Part shown: positions 35,615 to 44,151 of the stretch, in pieces
Layout of the letters: each line of letters begins with the position of its first letter
How positions within the stretch are numbered: the stretch's first letter is position 1
Assembly (NCBI GenBank): GCA_016214035.1
Contig: JACRPF010000022.1
Coordinates: forward strand, 186,001-250,000
Length of the DNA: 64,000 bases
Direction: 5' to 3'
Source of the DNA: Spirochaetota bacterium
Lineage (GTDB): Bacteria; Spirochaetota; Brachyspiria; Brachyspirales; JACRPF01
Made by a program: the position numbers and the translations under genes
The notes under the pieces: generated by a model
Told to the model about the DNA's origin: nothing
Database searches by the model: none
Seen by the model: the letters and a program-made list of their open reading frames with translations, nothing else

Positions 35615-38233
35615 CTACAGCGCACCCAGCACGTCGTCGATGCGTGCGATCTTCTCGCTGAACTCGCGTTCCTTGCGCCGTTCGGTCTCCACGGCGTCGG
35701 GCTTAGCGCGGCTCACGAAATTCTCGTTGGCAAGTTTTTTTTTCGTGGCGGCAAGATCGGCCGCGAGCGCCGTTTTTTCCTTCTCAAGGCGCGCGCGTTC
35801 CGCTTTCATGTCCACGATGCCGGTAAGGTCGACGTTCACCTCGCCGCCCTCGAGCACTTTCACGAATGCGCCGTCCTTCCGTTCACCGGCGGATTCGAAC
35901 ACGAGTTCCTCGGTCACGGCGAAGATGGCGATATCGCCGCGGTATGCGTCGAATACGCTCTTCCATGCGGCGTCCGATGAGCGGAGCGTCACATGCATCT
36001 TTTTCTCGCGGGGAATAGTGAAGTTCGCCTTGGCGTTTCGTATCGCCTGCACGATATCCTGCATGAGTGCGAACTTTTTCTCGGCGGACGCGTCCACCTG
36101 CGCGGCGGTGAACACCGGCATGGCGGTGATGATAAGCGGCTTTCCGTCGCCCACGGTCGACCAAATCTCCTCGGAGATATACGGCATGAACGGATGCATG
36201 AGCTTGAGCGATTCGCGAAGCACCGTGAGGAGCACCGTCATCGTCCTGTTTTTCACCGCGGCATTATCGGATTTCAGATCTTTCTTGGAAAGCTCGATAT
36301 ACCAGTCGCAGAAATCGTTCCAGTAGAACTGATAGAGCGCCTGTGCAGCTTCGTCGTAGCGGTAGCCGTCAAGCCCCGCGCGCACCTGTTTCACGGCGTT
36401 GGCAAGACGCGAGAGTATCCATCGGCCCTTTTCGTCGAACGCATCGTCGGCTTTATAAGAATCGTCGAGATATGAGAAGATGTAGCGTGTGGAGTTCCAG
36501 ATCTTGTTGGCGAACTTGAAGCCTATCTTGAACATCTCCTTGTCGAGGAGCACGTCCTGTCCCATAGACGTGAGGAAGGCGAGCGTGAAACGGAACGCGT
36601 CGGCGCCGTATTCATCGATGGTCTCAAGCGGATCGATGCCGTTGCCGAGCGACTTCGACATCTTTCTGCCGCTCTTGTCGCGCACAAGCCCGTGCAGATA
36701 CACGTCCTTGAACGGCACTTCTTTCATGAAGTGAAGCCCCGCCATTATCATGCGTGCCACCCAGAAGAATATGATGTCGTATGCGGTCACGAGCACGTCG
36801 GTGGGATAAAAGCGTTTGAGCGCTTCGGTCTTGTCGGGCCAGCCGAGCGTTGAGAACGGCCAGAGCCACGACGAGAACCACGTATCGAGCACGTCCTCGT
36901 CCTGTTTTAAATCGGTGCCGCCGCATTTCGGACATTTTGCCGGCGCCTCTTTTTCGCAGATGATCTCGCCGCAAGCGCAGTACCACACGGGAATGCGGTG
37001 ACCCCACCAGAGCTGCCGCGAGATGCACCAGTCCTTGATGGTCGAGAGCCAGTGATTGTACACGCCCACCCAGCGGTCCGGGTAGAGTTTTATGCTCCCG
37101 TCCTTCACCGCGGCAAGCGCCTTGTCAGCGAGCGGCTGCATCTTTACGAACCACTGGTCGCTGTAATACGGCTCCACCACTTCATTGCAGCGGTAGCAGT
37201 GTCCCACCTGATGGCGGTGCTTGTCCTTCTGCACGAGCAGTCCCTGCGCCTCGAGATCGGCCACCACTTTATCGCGCGCGGCAAGACGGTCGAGTCCGCG
37301 ATACGCCGCGGGCGCGTTGTCGTTGATGGTGCCGTCGGGGTTGAGGATGTTTATTTTTTCAAGGTCGTATTTTCCCGCGAGCATGAAGTCGTTGGGGTCA
37401 TGCGCCGGTGTCACTTTGAGCGCACCGGTGCCGAAATCCATCGCCACGTAACGGTCGCGGATGAGTTTCAGTTCGCGTCCCACGAGCGGAAGTATGAGCG
37501 TATCCGACGGCACATTTTTGTATCGTTCGTCGTCGGGATTTATCGCCACCGCCGTGTCGCCGAGGAGCGTCTCAGGCCGCGTGGTTGCGATGATGAGAAA
37601 CTCATCGGTTCCCTTGAACTGATATTTGATATGCCAGAGATGTCCGTCCTTTTCCTCGTATTCCACTTCATCGTTGGCAAGCGCCGTGCCGCAGCGCGGG
37701 CAGTAGTTGATGATGTATTTCCCGCGGTAGATGAGGCCTTCCTTGTACATGGACACGAACACTTCTTTCACGGCCTTTGACAGTCCCTCGTCGAGCGTGA
37801 ACCGTTCGCGTTCCCAGTCGAGCGACGCGCCGATCTTCTTGAGCTGCGATGTGATCACGCGGTGATGCTCTTCCTTCACCTGCCATGTGCGCTTCACGAA
37901 CGCCTCGCGCCCGAGCTTGTGCCGGTTCGTACCTTCGGCCTTGAGTTTCTTCTCCACCACGTGCTGCGTGGCGATGCCCGCGTGGTCGGTGCCCGGCATC
38001 CAGAGCGCTTCGTAGCCGTCCATGCGTTTATAGCGGACAAGAATATCCTGCAATGTGTTGTTAAGCCCGTGTCCCATGTGGAGCACGCCGGTGACATTGG
38101 GCGGCGGTATCACCACGGTGAACGTTTTTTTATCGCCCTTGTCCTTGGCGTGAAAATAGCCGCCGTCTACCCAGGAATTATATATACGGTCTTCGATAGA
38201 CTTCGGGTCGAACACTTTTGCAAGTTCTTTCAT
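35615..38233 (-). CDS. valS: Valyl-tRNA synthetase
   Basis: This class I synthetase charges tRNA-Val. The start at 38233 (872 residues) has AAGGA 7 bp upstream; a longer in-frame start at 38275 overlaps the promoter and is rejected. The HIGH-type motif is 'PNVTGVLHMGHGLNN' near 50, the editing domain is present (about 190-340), and KMSKS lies near 522 ('GRKMSKSLGNG'). A Cys-type zinc-binding segment 'WYCACGEIICEKEAPAKCPKCGG' (conserved Cys pairs) lies near 425. The last about 65 residues form the coiled coil typical of ValRS. A strong promoter is just upstream and no T-box leader is seen. Confidence 0.96.
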   Translation of the reverse strand: MKELAKVFDPKSIEDRIYNSWVDGGYFHAKDKGDKKTFTVVIPPPNVTGVLHMGHGLNNTLQDILVRYKRMDGYEALWMPGTDHAGIATQHVVEKKLKAEGTNRHKLGREAFVKRTWQVKEEHHRVITSQLKKIGASLDWERERFTLDEGLSKAVKEVFVSMYKEGLIYRGKYIINYCPRCGTALANDEVEYEEKDGHLWHIKYQFKGTDEFLIIATTRPETLLGDTAVAINPDDERYKNVPSDTLILPLVGRELKLIRDRYVAMDFGTGALKVTPAHDPNDFMLAGKYDLEKINILNPDGTINDNAPAAYRGLDRLAARDKVVADLEAQGLLVQKDKHRHQVGHCYRCNEVVEPYYSDQWFVKMQPLADKALAAVKDGSIKLYPDRWVGVYNHWLSTIKDWCISRQLWWGHRIPVWYCACGEIICEKEAPAKCPKCGGTDLKQDEDVLDTWFSSWLWPFSTLGWPDKTEALKRFYPTDVLVTAYDIIFFWVARMIMAGLHFMKEVPFKDVYLHGLVRDKSGRKMSKSLGNGIDPLETIDEYGADAFRFTLAFLTSMGQDVLLDKEMFKIGFKFANKIWNSTRYIFSYLDDSYKADDAFDEKGRWILSRLANAVKQVRAGLDGYRYDEAAQALYQFYWNDFCDWYIELSKKDLKSDNAAVKNRTMTVLLTVLRESLKLMHPFMPYISEEIWSTVGDGKPLIITAMPVFTAAQVDASAEKKFALMQDIVQAIRNAKANFTIPREKKMHVTLRSSDAAWKSVFDAYRGDIAIFAVTEELVFESAGERKDGAFVKVLEGGEVNVDLTGIVDMKAERARLEKEKTALAADLAATKKKLANENFVSRAKPDAVETERRKEREFSEKIARIDDVLGAL

Positions 38234-38265
38234 GGCTGTTTCCTTGATTTGATACAGACCACATG

Positions 38266-38294
38266 ATTGTATCACAGAGAGTGTAATATGGCAA
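38266..38294 (-). promoter_or_regulatory. Promoter of valS
   Basis: The - strand reads TTGCCA, 17 bp, TACAAT with extended -10 (CTGTGA before it). It is nearly identical to the cimA promoter: the outer 12 bases at each end of a 35-bp block are the same. Confidence 0.85.
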
Positions 38295-38301
38295 TAAATG
38301 T

Positions 38302-38326
38302 GTGCGATTCAATGAAGCGGTCGCAC
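38302..38326 (-). terminator. Possible weak terminator of cimA
   Basis: GTGCGA (38302-38307) and TCGCAC (38321-38326) form a 6-bp stem with a 13-nt loop between the cimA stop and the valS promoter. Only a short AT-rich tail follows. Confidence 0.3.
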
Positions 38327-38327
38327 C

Positions 38328-39884
38328 TTAAACGAGTTTATACTCGATGCTGTCTACTAATGCCTGCCAACTTGCTTCAATAATATCATTCGACACGCCG
38401 ACGGTACCCCACAAATCATTCGCATCGTGCGATTCGATAATGACACGGACTTTTGCGTTTGTCCCATCCTTACTGTCAAGAACACGCACGCGATAATCCG
38501 AAAGCGATATGCTTGCGATCTGAGGATAATCATCACACAGCGCTTTTCGTAATGCACGGTCGAGTGCAGCAACCGGACCGTTTCCGTCGGCTACCGTGTG
38601 TACCTCTCGCCCCTTGATGCGTATCTTTACGGTCGCTTCAACGGACATATCGTCGATGCCGAATTTCTCATTCGTGACATGAAAGCTGATCAATTCAAAT
38701 AACGGACGATGCTTGCCGAGCGCTTTGCGAACCATCACCTCGAACGACGCTTCCGCTTCTTCGAACTGATATCCCGCGTGTTCCATCGCTTTGATTCGTG
38801 CCAGAATATCTTTTACCAGCGGATCGTCCTTGTCGAGATCGAGATTCATCCCTTTTGCTTTATACAAAAGATTGCTGATGCCCGAAAGTTCCGACACAAG
38901 AACGCGCTGCTTGTTGCCCACCGATGCCGGATCGATATGCTCATAGGTTAATCTGTTTTTTTGTATAGCACTCACATGGATGCCTGCTTTGTGCGCAAAC
39001 GCGGAATGGCCTACGAACGGTTGCTGGTTATTCGGTGTGCGGTTGGCAATCTCTGAAATATGATGCGCAACAGATGTCAGCGTCCGCAATTGTTTTTCGG
39101 ATACAATCGAATATCCCCGTTTCAGCTGCAGATTCGGTATAATCGAGCAGAGGTTCGCATTGCCGCAGCGTTCTCCATAGCCGTTGACTGTTCCCTGCAC
39201 CTGTACTGCGCCTGCCAATACCGCGGCGATTGAATTGGCAACGGCGCTGTCGGAATCATTATGCGCGTGGATGCCAACGGGTATGTGCAGCGTATCCACG
39301 ACCGTTTTTGTTGCCGACATGACGTCGTCAAACAACATGCCGCCGTTCGTCTCGCACAGCACCACCATGTCGGCGCCTGCGTTCTGCGCGGCCGTTACCG
39401 CCTCGAGCGCATAGGCCTGATTATGCCGATACCCGTCAAAAAAATGTTCCGCGTCAAAAATAACCGTTCGGCGATGTGATTTTAAAAAACGCACCGATTC
39501 ATCGATCAATATTATATTTTCATTCAGCGATATTTTCAGCGCATCGGTTACATGCATGTCCCAGGTTTTTCCAAAGATCACCGCCACCGGTGCGCCGGAT
39601 TCGATAAGCATGTTCAGGTTTTTGTCTTCTCGCGCCGGTTTGCCGTGTCGGCACGTAGACCCGAATGCAGCCAGCCGTGCATGTTTCAGCTTTTCCTTTT
39701 TCATCGCTTTGAAAAAGTCAATCGCCTTGGGGTTTGATCCGGGCCATCCTCCTTCGATAAAATCGACACCGAGCGAATCCAATAAATGCGCGATTTTGAT
39801 TTTATCTTCTACGGTAAAGGATATGCCTTCGCCCTGTTCGCCGTCACGCAATGTTGTATCGAATAGCGCAATACGTTTTCCCAT
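38328..39884 (-). CDS. cimA: (R)-citramalate synthase, CimA type
   Basis: This enzyme joins pyruvate and acetyl-CoA to citramalate, starting the threonine-independent route to 2-oxobutanoate and isoleucine. Counted from ATG 39884 it has 518 residues; an in-frame GTG at 39899 is an alternative, neither having a good ribosome site. Motifs: 'FDTTLRDGEQGEGISFT' at the N-terminus, 'GVDFIEGGWPGSNPK', the metal-binding 'HAHNDSDSAVANS', and 'GTVNGYGERCGNANLCS'. The C-terminal LeuA-type regulatory domain (about 400-518) suggests feedback control. CimA-type 'EGGWPGSNPK' distinguishes it from 2-isopropylmalate synthase. Parts of the gene (for example 39421-39540) are distinctly more AT-rich than the surroundings. 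Confidence 0.9.
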   Translation of the reverse strand: MGKRIALFDTTLRDGEQGEGISFTVEDKIKIAHLLDSLGVDFIEGGWPGSNPKAIDFFKAMKKEKLKHARLAAFGSTCRHGKPAREDKNLNMLIESGAPVAVIFGKTWDMHVTDALKISLNENIILIDESVRFLKSHRRTVIFDAEHFFDGYRHNQAYALEAVTAAQNAGADMVVLCETNGGMLFDDVMSATKTVVDTLHIPVGIHAHNDSDSAVANSIAAVLAGAVQVQGTVNGYGERCGNANLCSIIPNLQLKRGYSIVSEKQLRTLTSVAHHISEIANRTPNNQQPFVGHSAFAHKAGIHVSAIQKNRLTYEHIDPASVGNKQRVLVSELSGISNLLYKAKGMNLDLDKDDPLVKDILARIKAMEHAGYQFEEAEASFEVMVRKALGKHRPLFELISFHVTNEKFGIDDMSVEATVKIRIKGREVHTVADGNGPVAALDRALRKALCDDYPQIASISLSDYRVRVLDSKDGTNAKVRVIIESHDANDLWGTVGVSNDIIEASWQALVDSIEYKLV

Positions 39885-39925
39885 TTCAAATAAGCTCACA
39901 AAATATTATTAAAGTCAACAAAATT

Positions 39926-39954
39926 ATTGTATCACAGCCGGGGTATTATGGCAA
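39926..39954 (-). promoter_or_regulatory. Promoter of cimA
   Basis: The - strand reads TTGCCA, 17 bp, TACAAT with the same extended -10 as valS. Confidence 0.85.
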
Positions 39955-39993
39955 TAAATGGCGGGAGGGAAGTACGCTCGTTACGCTTCCTGT

Positions 39994-40021
39994 TTGCCAA
40001 ACATGACAGACGGCATATAAT
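39994..40021 (+). promoter_or_regulatory. Promoter of the AraC gene, likely giving a leaderless mRNA
   Basis: TTGCCA (39994-39999), 16 bp, perfect TATAAT (40016-40021). A start 7-8 bp downstream coincides with the ATG at 40029. Confidence 0.75.
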
Positions 40022-40028
40022 GTCATCC

Positions 40029-40865
40029 ATGGCACGGAAATACATAAACCTCTACGATACACGCATCGTCAAACCGGAACACTCATCCGTTCCGCGCCTC
40101 GACCCCGAGCTTGTCTGGTGGATTGTTTCCGATGTTCAATCCACACGCAGTTCTGCGAAGCCGGATAAGCACGCATTCAATGAACTTATCTATGTGCGTG
40201 AGGGCGACGGATGTATGGAGATCAACGGGAAGTCATATCCGGCGCACCGCGGCGATCTGTTCTCCATTAATCCGGAAGATGCACACCGCAGCTACACGGA
40301 GAACGGCTCTGCACTCGTCGTCCATTATTTTGCGTTCAAACTTCCGCGGTGGAAAGAGATTATCTGCGCGCTCACGGGAAATGAACGCCTGCCCGTAAAA
40401 ACAGATGCCCCCGGAGGCGACATCATGTCGCTGTACGGGAAGATACAAAGCGAGATCGTATCGCGGAAGACCGCAGCCGATCGCGTCATCGGCAATTATA
40501 TCGCGCTCATCGTCCTCACGCTCGCGCGAAAAAAGAGCGATGCGCCGCAGCCCCCGTCAGCCGATTTCACTTCGTTTGACGCGAAGCTTTCGGTCAGCGA
40601 TATGGCGAAGCAGGCATATCTTTCGCGGACCTATTTCAGTAAGCTCTATAAAAAAGAGACGGGTGAAAGCCCCGCACGGCACATCGTCCGGAAAAAGATA
40701 GCGCTCGCGAAGCATCTGCTCGTGTCCACGGAAAAAAAGATACGCGATGTGGCGAACGATGTTGGTTTCGAGGATGAGTATTATTTCTCGAAAGTATTCA
40801 AGCGGCTTGAAAAAATGACACCGTCCGAATACCGGGCCGCGGGCGCTGTTAAGAAAAGGCCCTGA
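40029..40865 (+). CDS. AraC family transcriptional regulator (cupin sensor)
   Basis: Counted from ATG 40029 the protein has 278 residues. Other in-frame starts (40020, 39927) overlap the promoter and lack ribosome sites. The N-terminal cupin-like sensor (about 30-130) has 'HAFNELIYVREGDGCMEING' and 'PAHRGDLFSINPEDAH'. The C-terminal double helix-turn-helix (about 185-270) has 'VSDMAKQAYLSRTYFSKLYK' and 'IRDVANDVGFEDEYYFSKVF'. Such proteins usually activate sugar genes. The next promoter carries a 21-bp-spaced direct repeat typical of AraC targets, so it probably controls the two Gfo/Idh genes downstream. Confidence 0.85.
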   Translation: MARKYINLYDTRIVKPEHSSVPRLDPELVWWIVSDVQSTRSSAKPDKHAFNELIYVREGDGCMEINGKSYPAHRGDLFSINPEDAHRSYTENGSALVVHYFAFKLPRWKEIICALTGNERLPVKTDAPGGDIMSLYGKIQSEIVSRKTAADRVIGNYIALIVLTLARKKSDAPQPPSADFTSFDAKLSVSDMAKQAYLSRTYFSKLYKKETGESPARHIVRKKIALAKHLLVSTEKKIRDVANDVGFEDEYYFSKVFKRLEKMTPSEYRAAGAVKKRP

Positions 40866-40902
40866 TCGGGCGCTGTTGGAAAACGTCCGGCCGGTGCCGT
40901 GT

Positions 40903-40936
40903 CACAAAATTCCATCCCGTCGGCACAAATTTCCAT
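40903..40936 (+). promoter_or_regulatory. Direct repeat with 21-bp period, candidate AraC operator
   Basis: CACAAAATTCCAT (40903-40915) and CACAAATTTCCAT (40924-40936) match at 12 of 13 positions with starts exactly 21 bp apart, placing them on the same DNA face. The second copy touches the -35 box. Confidence 0.7.
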
Positions 40937-40964
40937 TTACCCGAAAGACGCGATGTGTTATCTT
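40936..40964 (+). promoter_or_regulatory. Weak, activator-dependent-looking promoter of the Gfo/Idh genes
   Basis: TTTACC (40936-40941), 17 bp, TATCTT (40959-40964). The poor -35 box overlaps the AraC-type repeat by one base. Confidence 0.6.
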
Positions 40965-40994
40965 TACGATGTAACCTGAATCAAGGAGCATCGT

Positions 40995-42059
40995 ATGAGC
41001 AGTAAACGTTCAGTGGCTGTTGTCGGCGGCGGTGTCGGCGGCAAGCTATCCATCGACGCAGTCAACGCATCGGCGAAATTCGAACTTGCGGCGATAACCG
41101 ATATGCGCCCCGAGGTGTGCGAATCATGGCGGGCAAAACTTCCCGGTGTGCGCGTCTTCACCGACCATAATGAGATGTTCCGTGAATGCCCGACCGATAT
41201 CGTCTGCGTGAGCACATTCCCTCCGTCACATGAGCCGATAACCATGGACGCGCTGAACGCACTTCCGCTCAAAGGTATACTTGTAGAAAAGCCGCTCGGA
41301 CACACCGCGGCATCCGGCAGAGCCATACTGAACGCAATAAAGAAACGCGGCATACCGATGGCGGTGCCGCACAACATGCTCGTGCGCAAGGGCACCGTGG
41401 AAGTGCTGAAGCGTGTCCGCGCGGGCGAGATAGGCGAACTGCGATCGGTCACGGTGCAGTCTGACAAGTGGGATATCATGAACGCCGGCATTCACTGGTT
41501 CAACTATTTCGTGGCGCTCACAGACCGCGAGCCGATAGATCATGTCATGTGTCTCTGTGAAGCAGGCACGCGCACCTACCGCGACGGCATGCAGGTGGAG
41601 ACCACCGCGGTTGCATCCGCCGTGACGAAAAGCGGCGTTCAGTGTATACTTAATACCGGTGACTCAATTCATACCGACCCGGAGATAACCGGCGGCGCGC
41701 CGTTCCGTATCGTGGGTTCGCGCGGACAGATTGCCGTCGGAAGCTGGTCGAATTCCTATTTCATCCAGAACCGCGAACACCCGGAAGGTACTGTCATCGA
41801 CGCGGGGAGTTATTCCGAATCGGGACATCAGCGGCATCTGGAGACAATGGCGGATTTGATCGGCGGTACTCCGGATTATGCGATACCGGAAAGCTCGCTC
41901 ATGGCGCTCGAACTCGTTGAAGCATCGTATCTGTCGAGTAAGCATCACTGCAAGGTGACATTCCCGTTCGCTGATTTTGTTCCGCCGACGCCGGTAGTCT
42001 GGGAGCCGGGAACACCATACAGCGGTACGGGCGGCGGACGCGACGGGCGCAAGCTATAA
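40995..42059 (+). CDS. Gfo/Idh/MocA family oxidoreductase
   Basis: This 354-residue NAD(P)-dependent sugar/inositol dehydrogenase-like protein has the N-terminal Rossmann motif 'VAVVGGGVGGKLS' and the family motif 'GILVEKPLGHT' near 95 with its catalytic Lys. 'MNAGIHWFNYFVALTD' near 160 carries the His used for the sugar hydroxyl. The C-terminal alpha/beta domain is complete. AAGGAG lies before the ATG. It is followed after 13 bp by a second member of the family. Regulation by the adjacent AraC protein is inferred from the upstream repeat. Substrate unknown. Confidence 0.85.
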   Translation: MSSKRSVAVVGGGVGGKLSIDAVNASAKFELAAITDMRPEVCESWRAKLPGVRVFTDHNEMFRECPTDIVCVSTFPPSHEPITMDALNALPLKGILVEKPLGHTAASGRAILNAIKKRGIPMAVPHNMLVRKGTVEVLKRVRAGEIGELRSVTVQSDKWDIMNAGIHWFNYFVALTDREPIDHVMCLCEAGTRTYRDGMQVETTAVASAVTKSGVQCILNTGDSIHTDPEITGGAPFRIVGSRGQIAVGSWSNSYFIQNREHPEGTVIDAGSYSESGHQRHLETMADLIGGTPDYAIPESSLMALELVEASYLSSKHHCKVTFPFADFVPPTPVVWEPGTPYSGTGGGRDGRKL

Positions 42060-42072
42060 TCAGGAGCATCGA

Positions 42073-43146
42073 ATGAATACAATCAACTTCGGTATCATCG
42101 GCGGCGGATGGCGCACCGAGTTCTACATGCGTATCGCAGAGGAGCTGCCGTCGCGCTTCATTGTATCGGGAGTCGTTGTCCGCGACGCGGCAAAAGGTGC
42201 CGCATTCGAAAAGAGATGGAATGTCCGCACATTCCGTACCGCCGGAGAACTTGTGAAATCGGCAAAGCCGGCGTTTGTCGTCCTGTCGGTCCCGTGGAAA
42301 GCGTCACCCAATCTTATCCTCGAGCTCGCAGCACTCGATATTCCTGTACTAGCGGAGACGCCTCCCGCGCCCGACATCCCGGCGATCGATCAGCTCATGA
42401 CGGATATACCGAAACACGCGCGCGTGCAGGTTGCAGAGCAGTATCCGTTTCAGCCGCATCTGGCCGCGGCTCTTACCGTGGCGCAAAGCGGGAAATTAGG
42501 AATCGTGTCGCAAGTGCAGGCGTCGCTCGCGCACGGTTATCACGGCATGGTGATGCTGCGGAAACTTCTCGGCGTGCACGCGGAAGCCGCATCAATACGC
42601 GCGTTCAATTTCACGTCGCCCATCGTGAACGGACCCGGCAGGAACGGCCCGCCCGAGGTCGAGGAGATTAAGGAATCCGCGCAGACCGTGGCGCATATAT
42701 CGTTCGGAAAGAAGCTCGGCGTGTTCGACTTTTCCGGAGAACAGTATTTTTCATGGATACGTTCACCGAGGCTGCTCGTCCGGGGCGATCGCGGCGAGAT
42801 AAACAACGACACGGTACGATATTTGAAAGATTTTCGTACGCCGGTGCGTTCGGTGTTTTTCCGCGAGAATGCCGGGGAGAACGGAAACCTTGAAGGACAT
42901 TATCTGAAAGGCATCATGTTCGGTGACGAGTGGATATACAGAAATCCGTTCATACCGGCGCGGCTTACCGACGACGAGATAGCCGTGGCTGCCTGTCTTG
43001 AAAAAATGAACGCGTATGTGTCCGGCGGTGATGCATTCTATGGACTTGCCGAGGCTTCATACGACCACTATCTCGGTATCATGATGAACAGGGCGGCGAA
43101 TGACGGTACGGCGGTTGACGTTCCGGTGCCGTCGTGGATGCGCTGA
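42073..43146 (+). CDS. Gfo/Idh/MocA family protein lacking the EKP lysine
   Basis: This 357-residue protein has the Rossmann motif 'FGIIGGGWRTEFYM' and the C-terminal domain of the family. At the place of the usual Glu-Lys-Pro it reads 'PVLAETPPAPD', so the catalytic Lys is replaced by Thr. It may therefore bind nucleotide and sugar without the normal hydride chemistry, or use another residue. It is co-transcribed with the normal member upstream. The two genes share the same ribosome-site context (AGGAGCATCG). A paired role in one sugar pathway is inferred. Confidence 0.75.
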   Translation: MNTINFGIIGGGWRTEFYMRIAEELPSRFIVSGVVVRDAAKGAAFEKRWNVRTFRTAGELVKSAKPAFVVLSVPWKASPNLILELAALDIPVLAETPPAPDIPAIDQLMTDIPKHARVQVAEQYPFQPHLAAALTVAQSGKLGIVSQVQASLAHGYHGMVMLRKLLGVHAEAASIRAFNFTSPIVNGPGRNGPPEVEEIKESAQTVAHISFGKKLGVFDFSGEQYFSWIRSPRLLVRGDRGEINNDTVRYLKDFRTPVRSVFFRENAGENGNLEGHYLKGIMFGDEWIYRNPFIPARLTDDEIAVAACLEKMNAYVSGGDAFYGLAEASYDHYLGIMMNRAANDGTAVDVPVPSWMR

Positions 43147-43155
43147 CGGGCGGTA

Positions 43156-44112
43156 TTATTTTTCGATCGTGATGACGGCGAGAAATCCGTAATGGTCTGA
43201 CAGCGGAAGCGGAATCACGCGCCCATTATTGGTCAGCTGTGCCCCGTCGATTGCATCACGCATTGTTGTCCGCGCATGGTGCGCCTTCCATCGCCCCGCA
43301 TTCACAAGAAAAATATGATCGATTTTCGCCGGCGGTTCGTTCGGGTATTTTCCATAGGCGATGAGCGGATTTTGCGGATCCCATGTTGTGAACGCCTCCC
43401 CCGGTATGACGGCCGATCCCGCTTCGATGAATCCATCGGTTCCGGCAATCAACCGGTAGGCGCTGTCCGCATATCCGGGGCCGACATTGAAATCGCCGAT
43501 GAGGAGCCCCGGTTTTCCATGCGTACTTCTCCGCCGTACCGCGGAGAGAATATCCGACGCCTGCACGGTGAATGCATCGAGCTGTCCTTTGTCCGACGGC
43601 GCGCCGTTGGTCGTATCAAGTGCCAGCGTATGTGTACCCACGATGAAGAACTCCGTTCCCGTAACGGTGTTTTTCAGGTCGGCCTCAAGGACGCCTTTTT
43701 TCGCAAACGAATCGATGAATGTCGTCTTCGTAAACGGGGAGAATTTCCAATCGATGATTTTGAGCGGCGTTTTCACAAAGAGCATAAGGCCGCTTGAAAG
43801 CCCGATGATGCTGCGGACGCGCGGCGTTACGGACGTGTATCCGAGCGGTGCAAGCGCATTGCTTATCGCGCCGGTAAATCCGTCCTCCCAAATCTCTTCG
43901 AGCAGCATGATGTCAGGTGACGACGCGGCCGCGAACGCTGCGATGACAGCGGGGGCCTGTTTCGCGCGTGCTTCGACGGCAGCCACATAATCGGAACCGA
44001 ACGCGCGGAGCAGGCCGACATTGTAGGTCATCACCGTAAGCCGTTCTCCGGCCGCCGTAAGCGACACTGTCATCGCAGCGATACATATCATAAATGCCAG
44101 TCTTGTTTTCAT
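43156..44112 (-). CDS. Secreted endonuclease/exonuclease/phosphatase family protein
   Basis: This 318-residue protein has a signal peptide ('FMICIAAMTVSLTAAG') followed by the family pattern: 'LTVMTYNVGLL', a metal-binding Glu in 'IMLLEEIWEDGF', 'GTHTLALDT', 'LLIGDFNVGP' with the catalytic Asp/Asn, and a final 'LSDHYGFLAV' with the general-base His. Being exported, it may be a phosphodiesterase on lipids (sphingomyelinase-like) or a nuclease. It follows the glycosyltransferase gene by 39 bp on the same strand and has a GGAGG site. Confidence 0.75.
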   Translation of the reverse strand: MKTRLAFMICIAAMTVSLTAAGERLTVMTYNVGLLRAFGSDYVAAVEARAKQAPAVIAAFAAASSPDIMLLEEIWEDGFTGAISNALAPLGYTSVTPRVRSIIGLSSGLMLFVKTPLKIIDWKFSPFTKTTFIDSFAKKGVLEADLKNTVTGTEFFIVGTHTLALDTTNGAPSDKGQLDAFTVQASDILSAVRRRSTHGKPGLLIGDFNVGPGYADSAYRLIAGTDGFIEAGSAVIPGEAFTTWDPQNPLIAYGKYPNEPPAKIDHIFLVNAGRWKAHHARTTMRDAIDGAQLTNNGRVIPLPLSDHYGFLAVITIEK

Positions 44113-44151
44113 CGTCAGTCCTCCGTGCGGGATATCATCGTCTGAGTGCGC

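Noticed and set aside
38266-39960. Direct repeats flanking cimA, as if the gene were a mobile or duplicated cassette
   Set aside because: The identical parts are exactly the -35 and -10 boxes of two same-direction promoters with different spacers, so shared promoter sequence explains them better.
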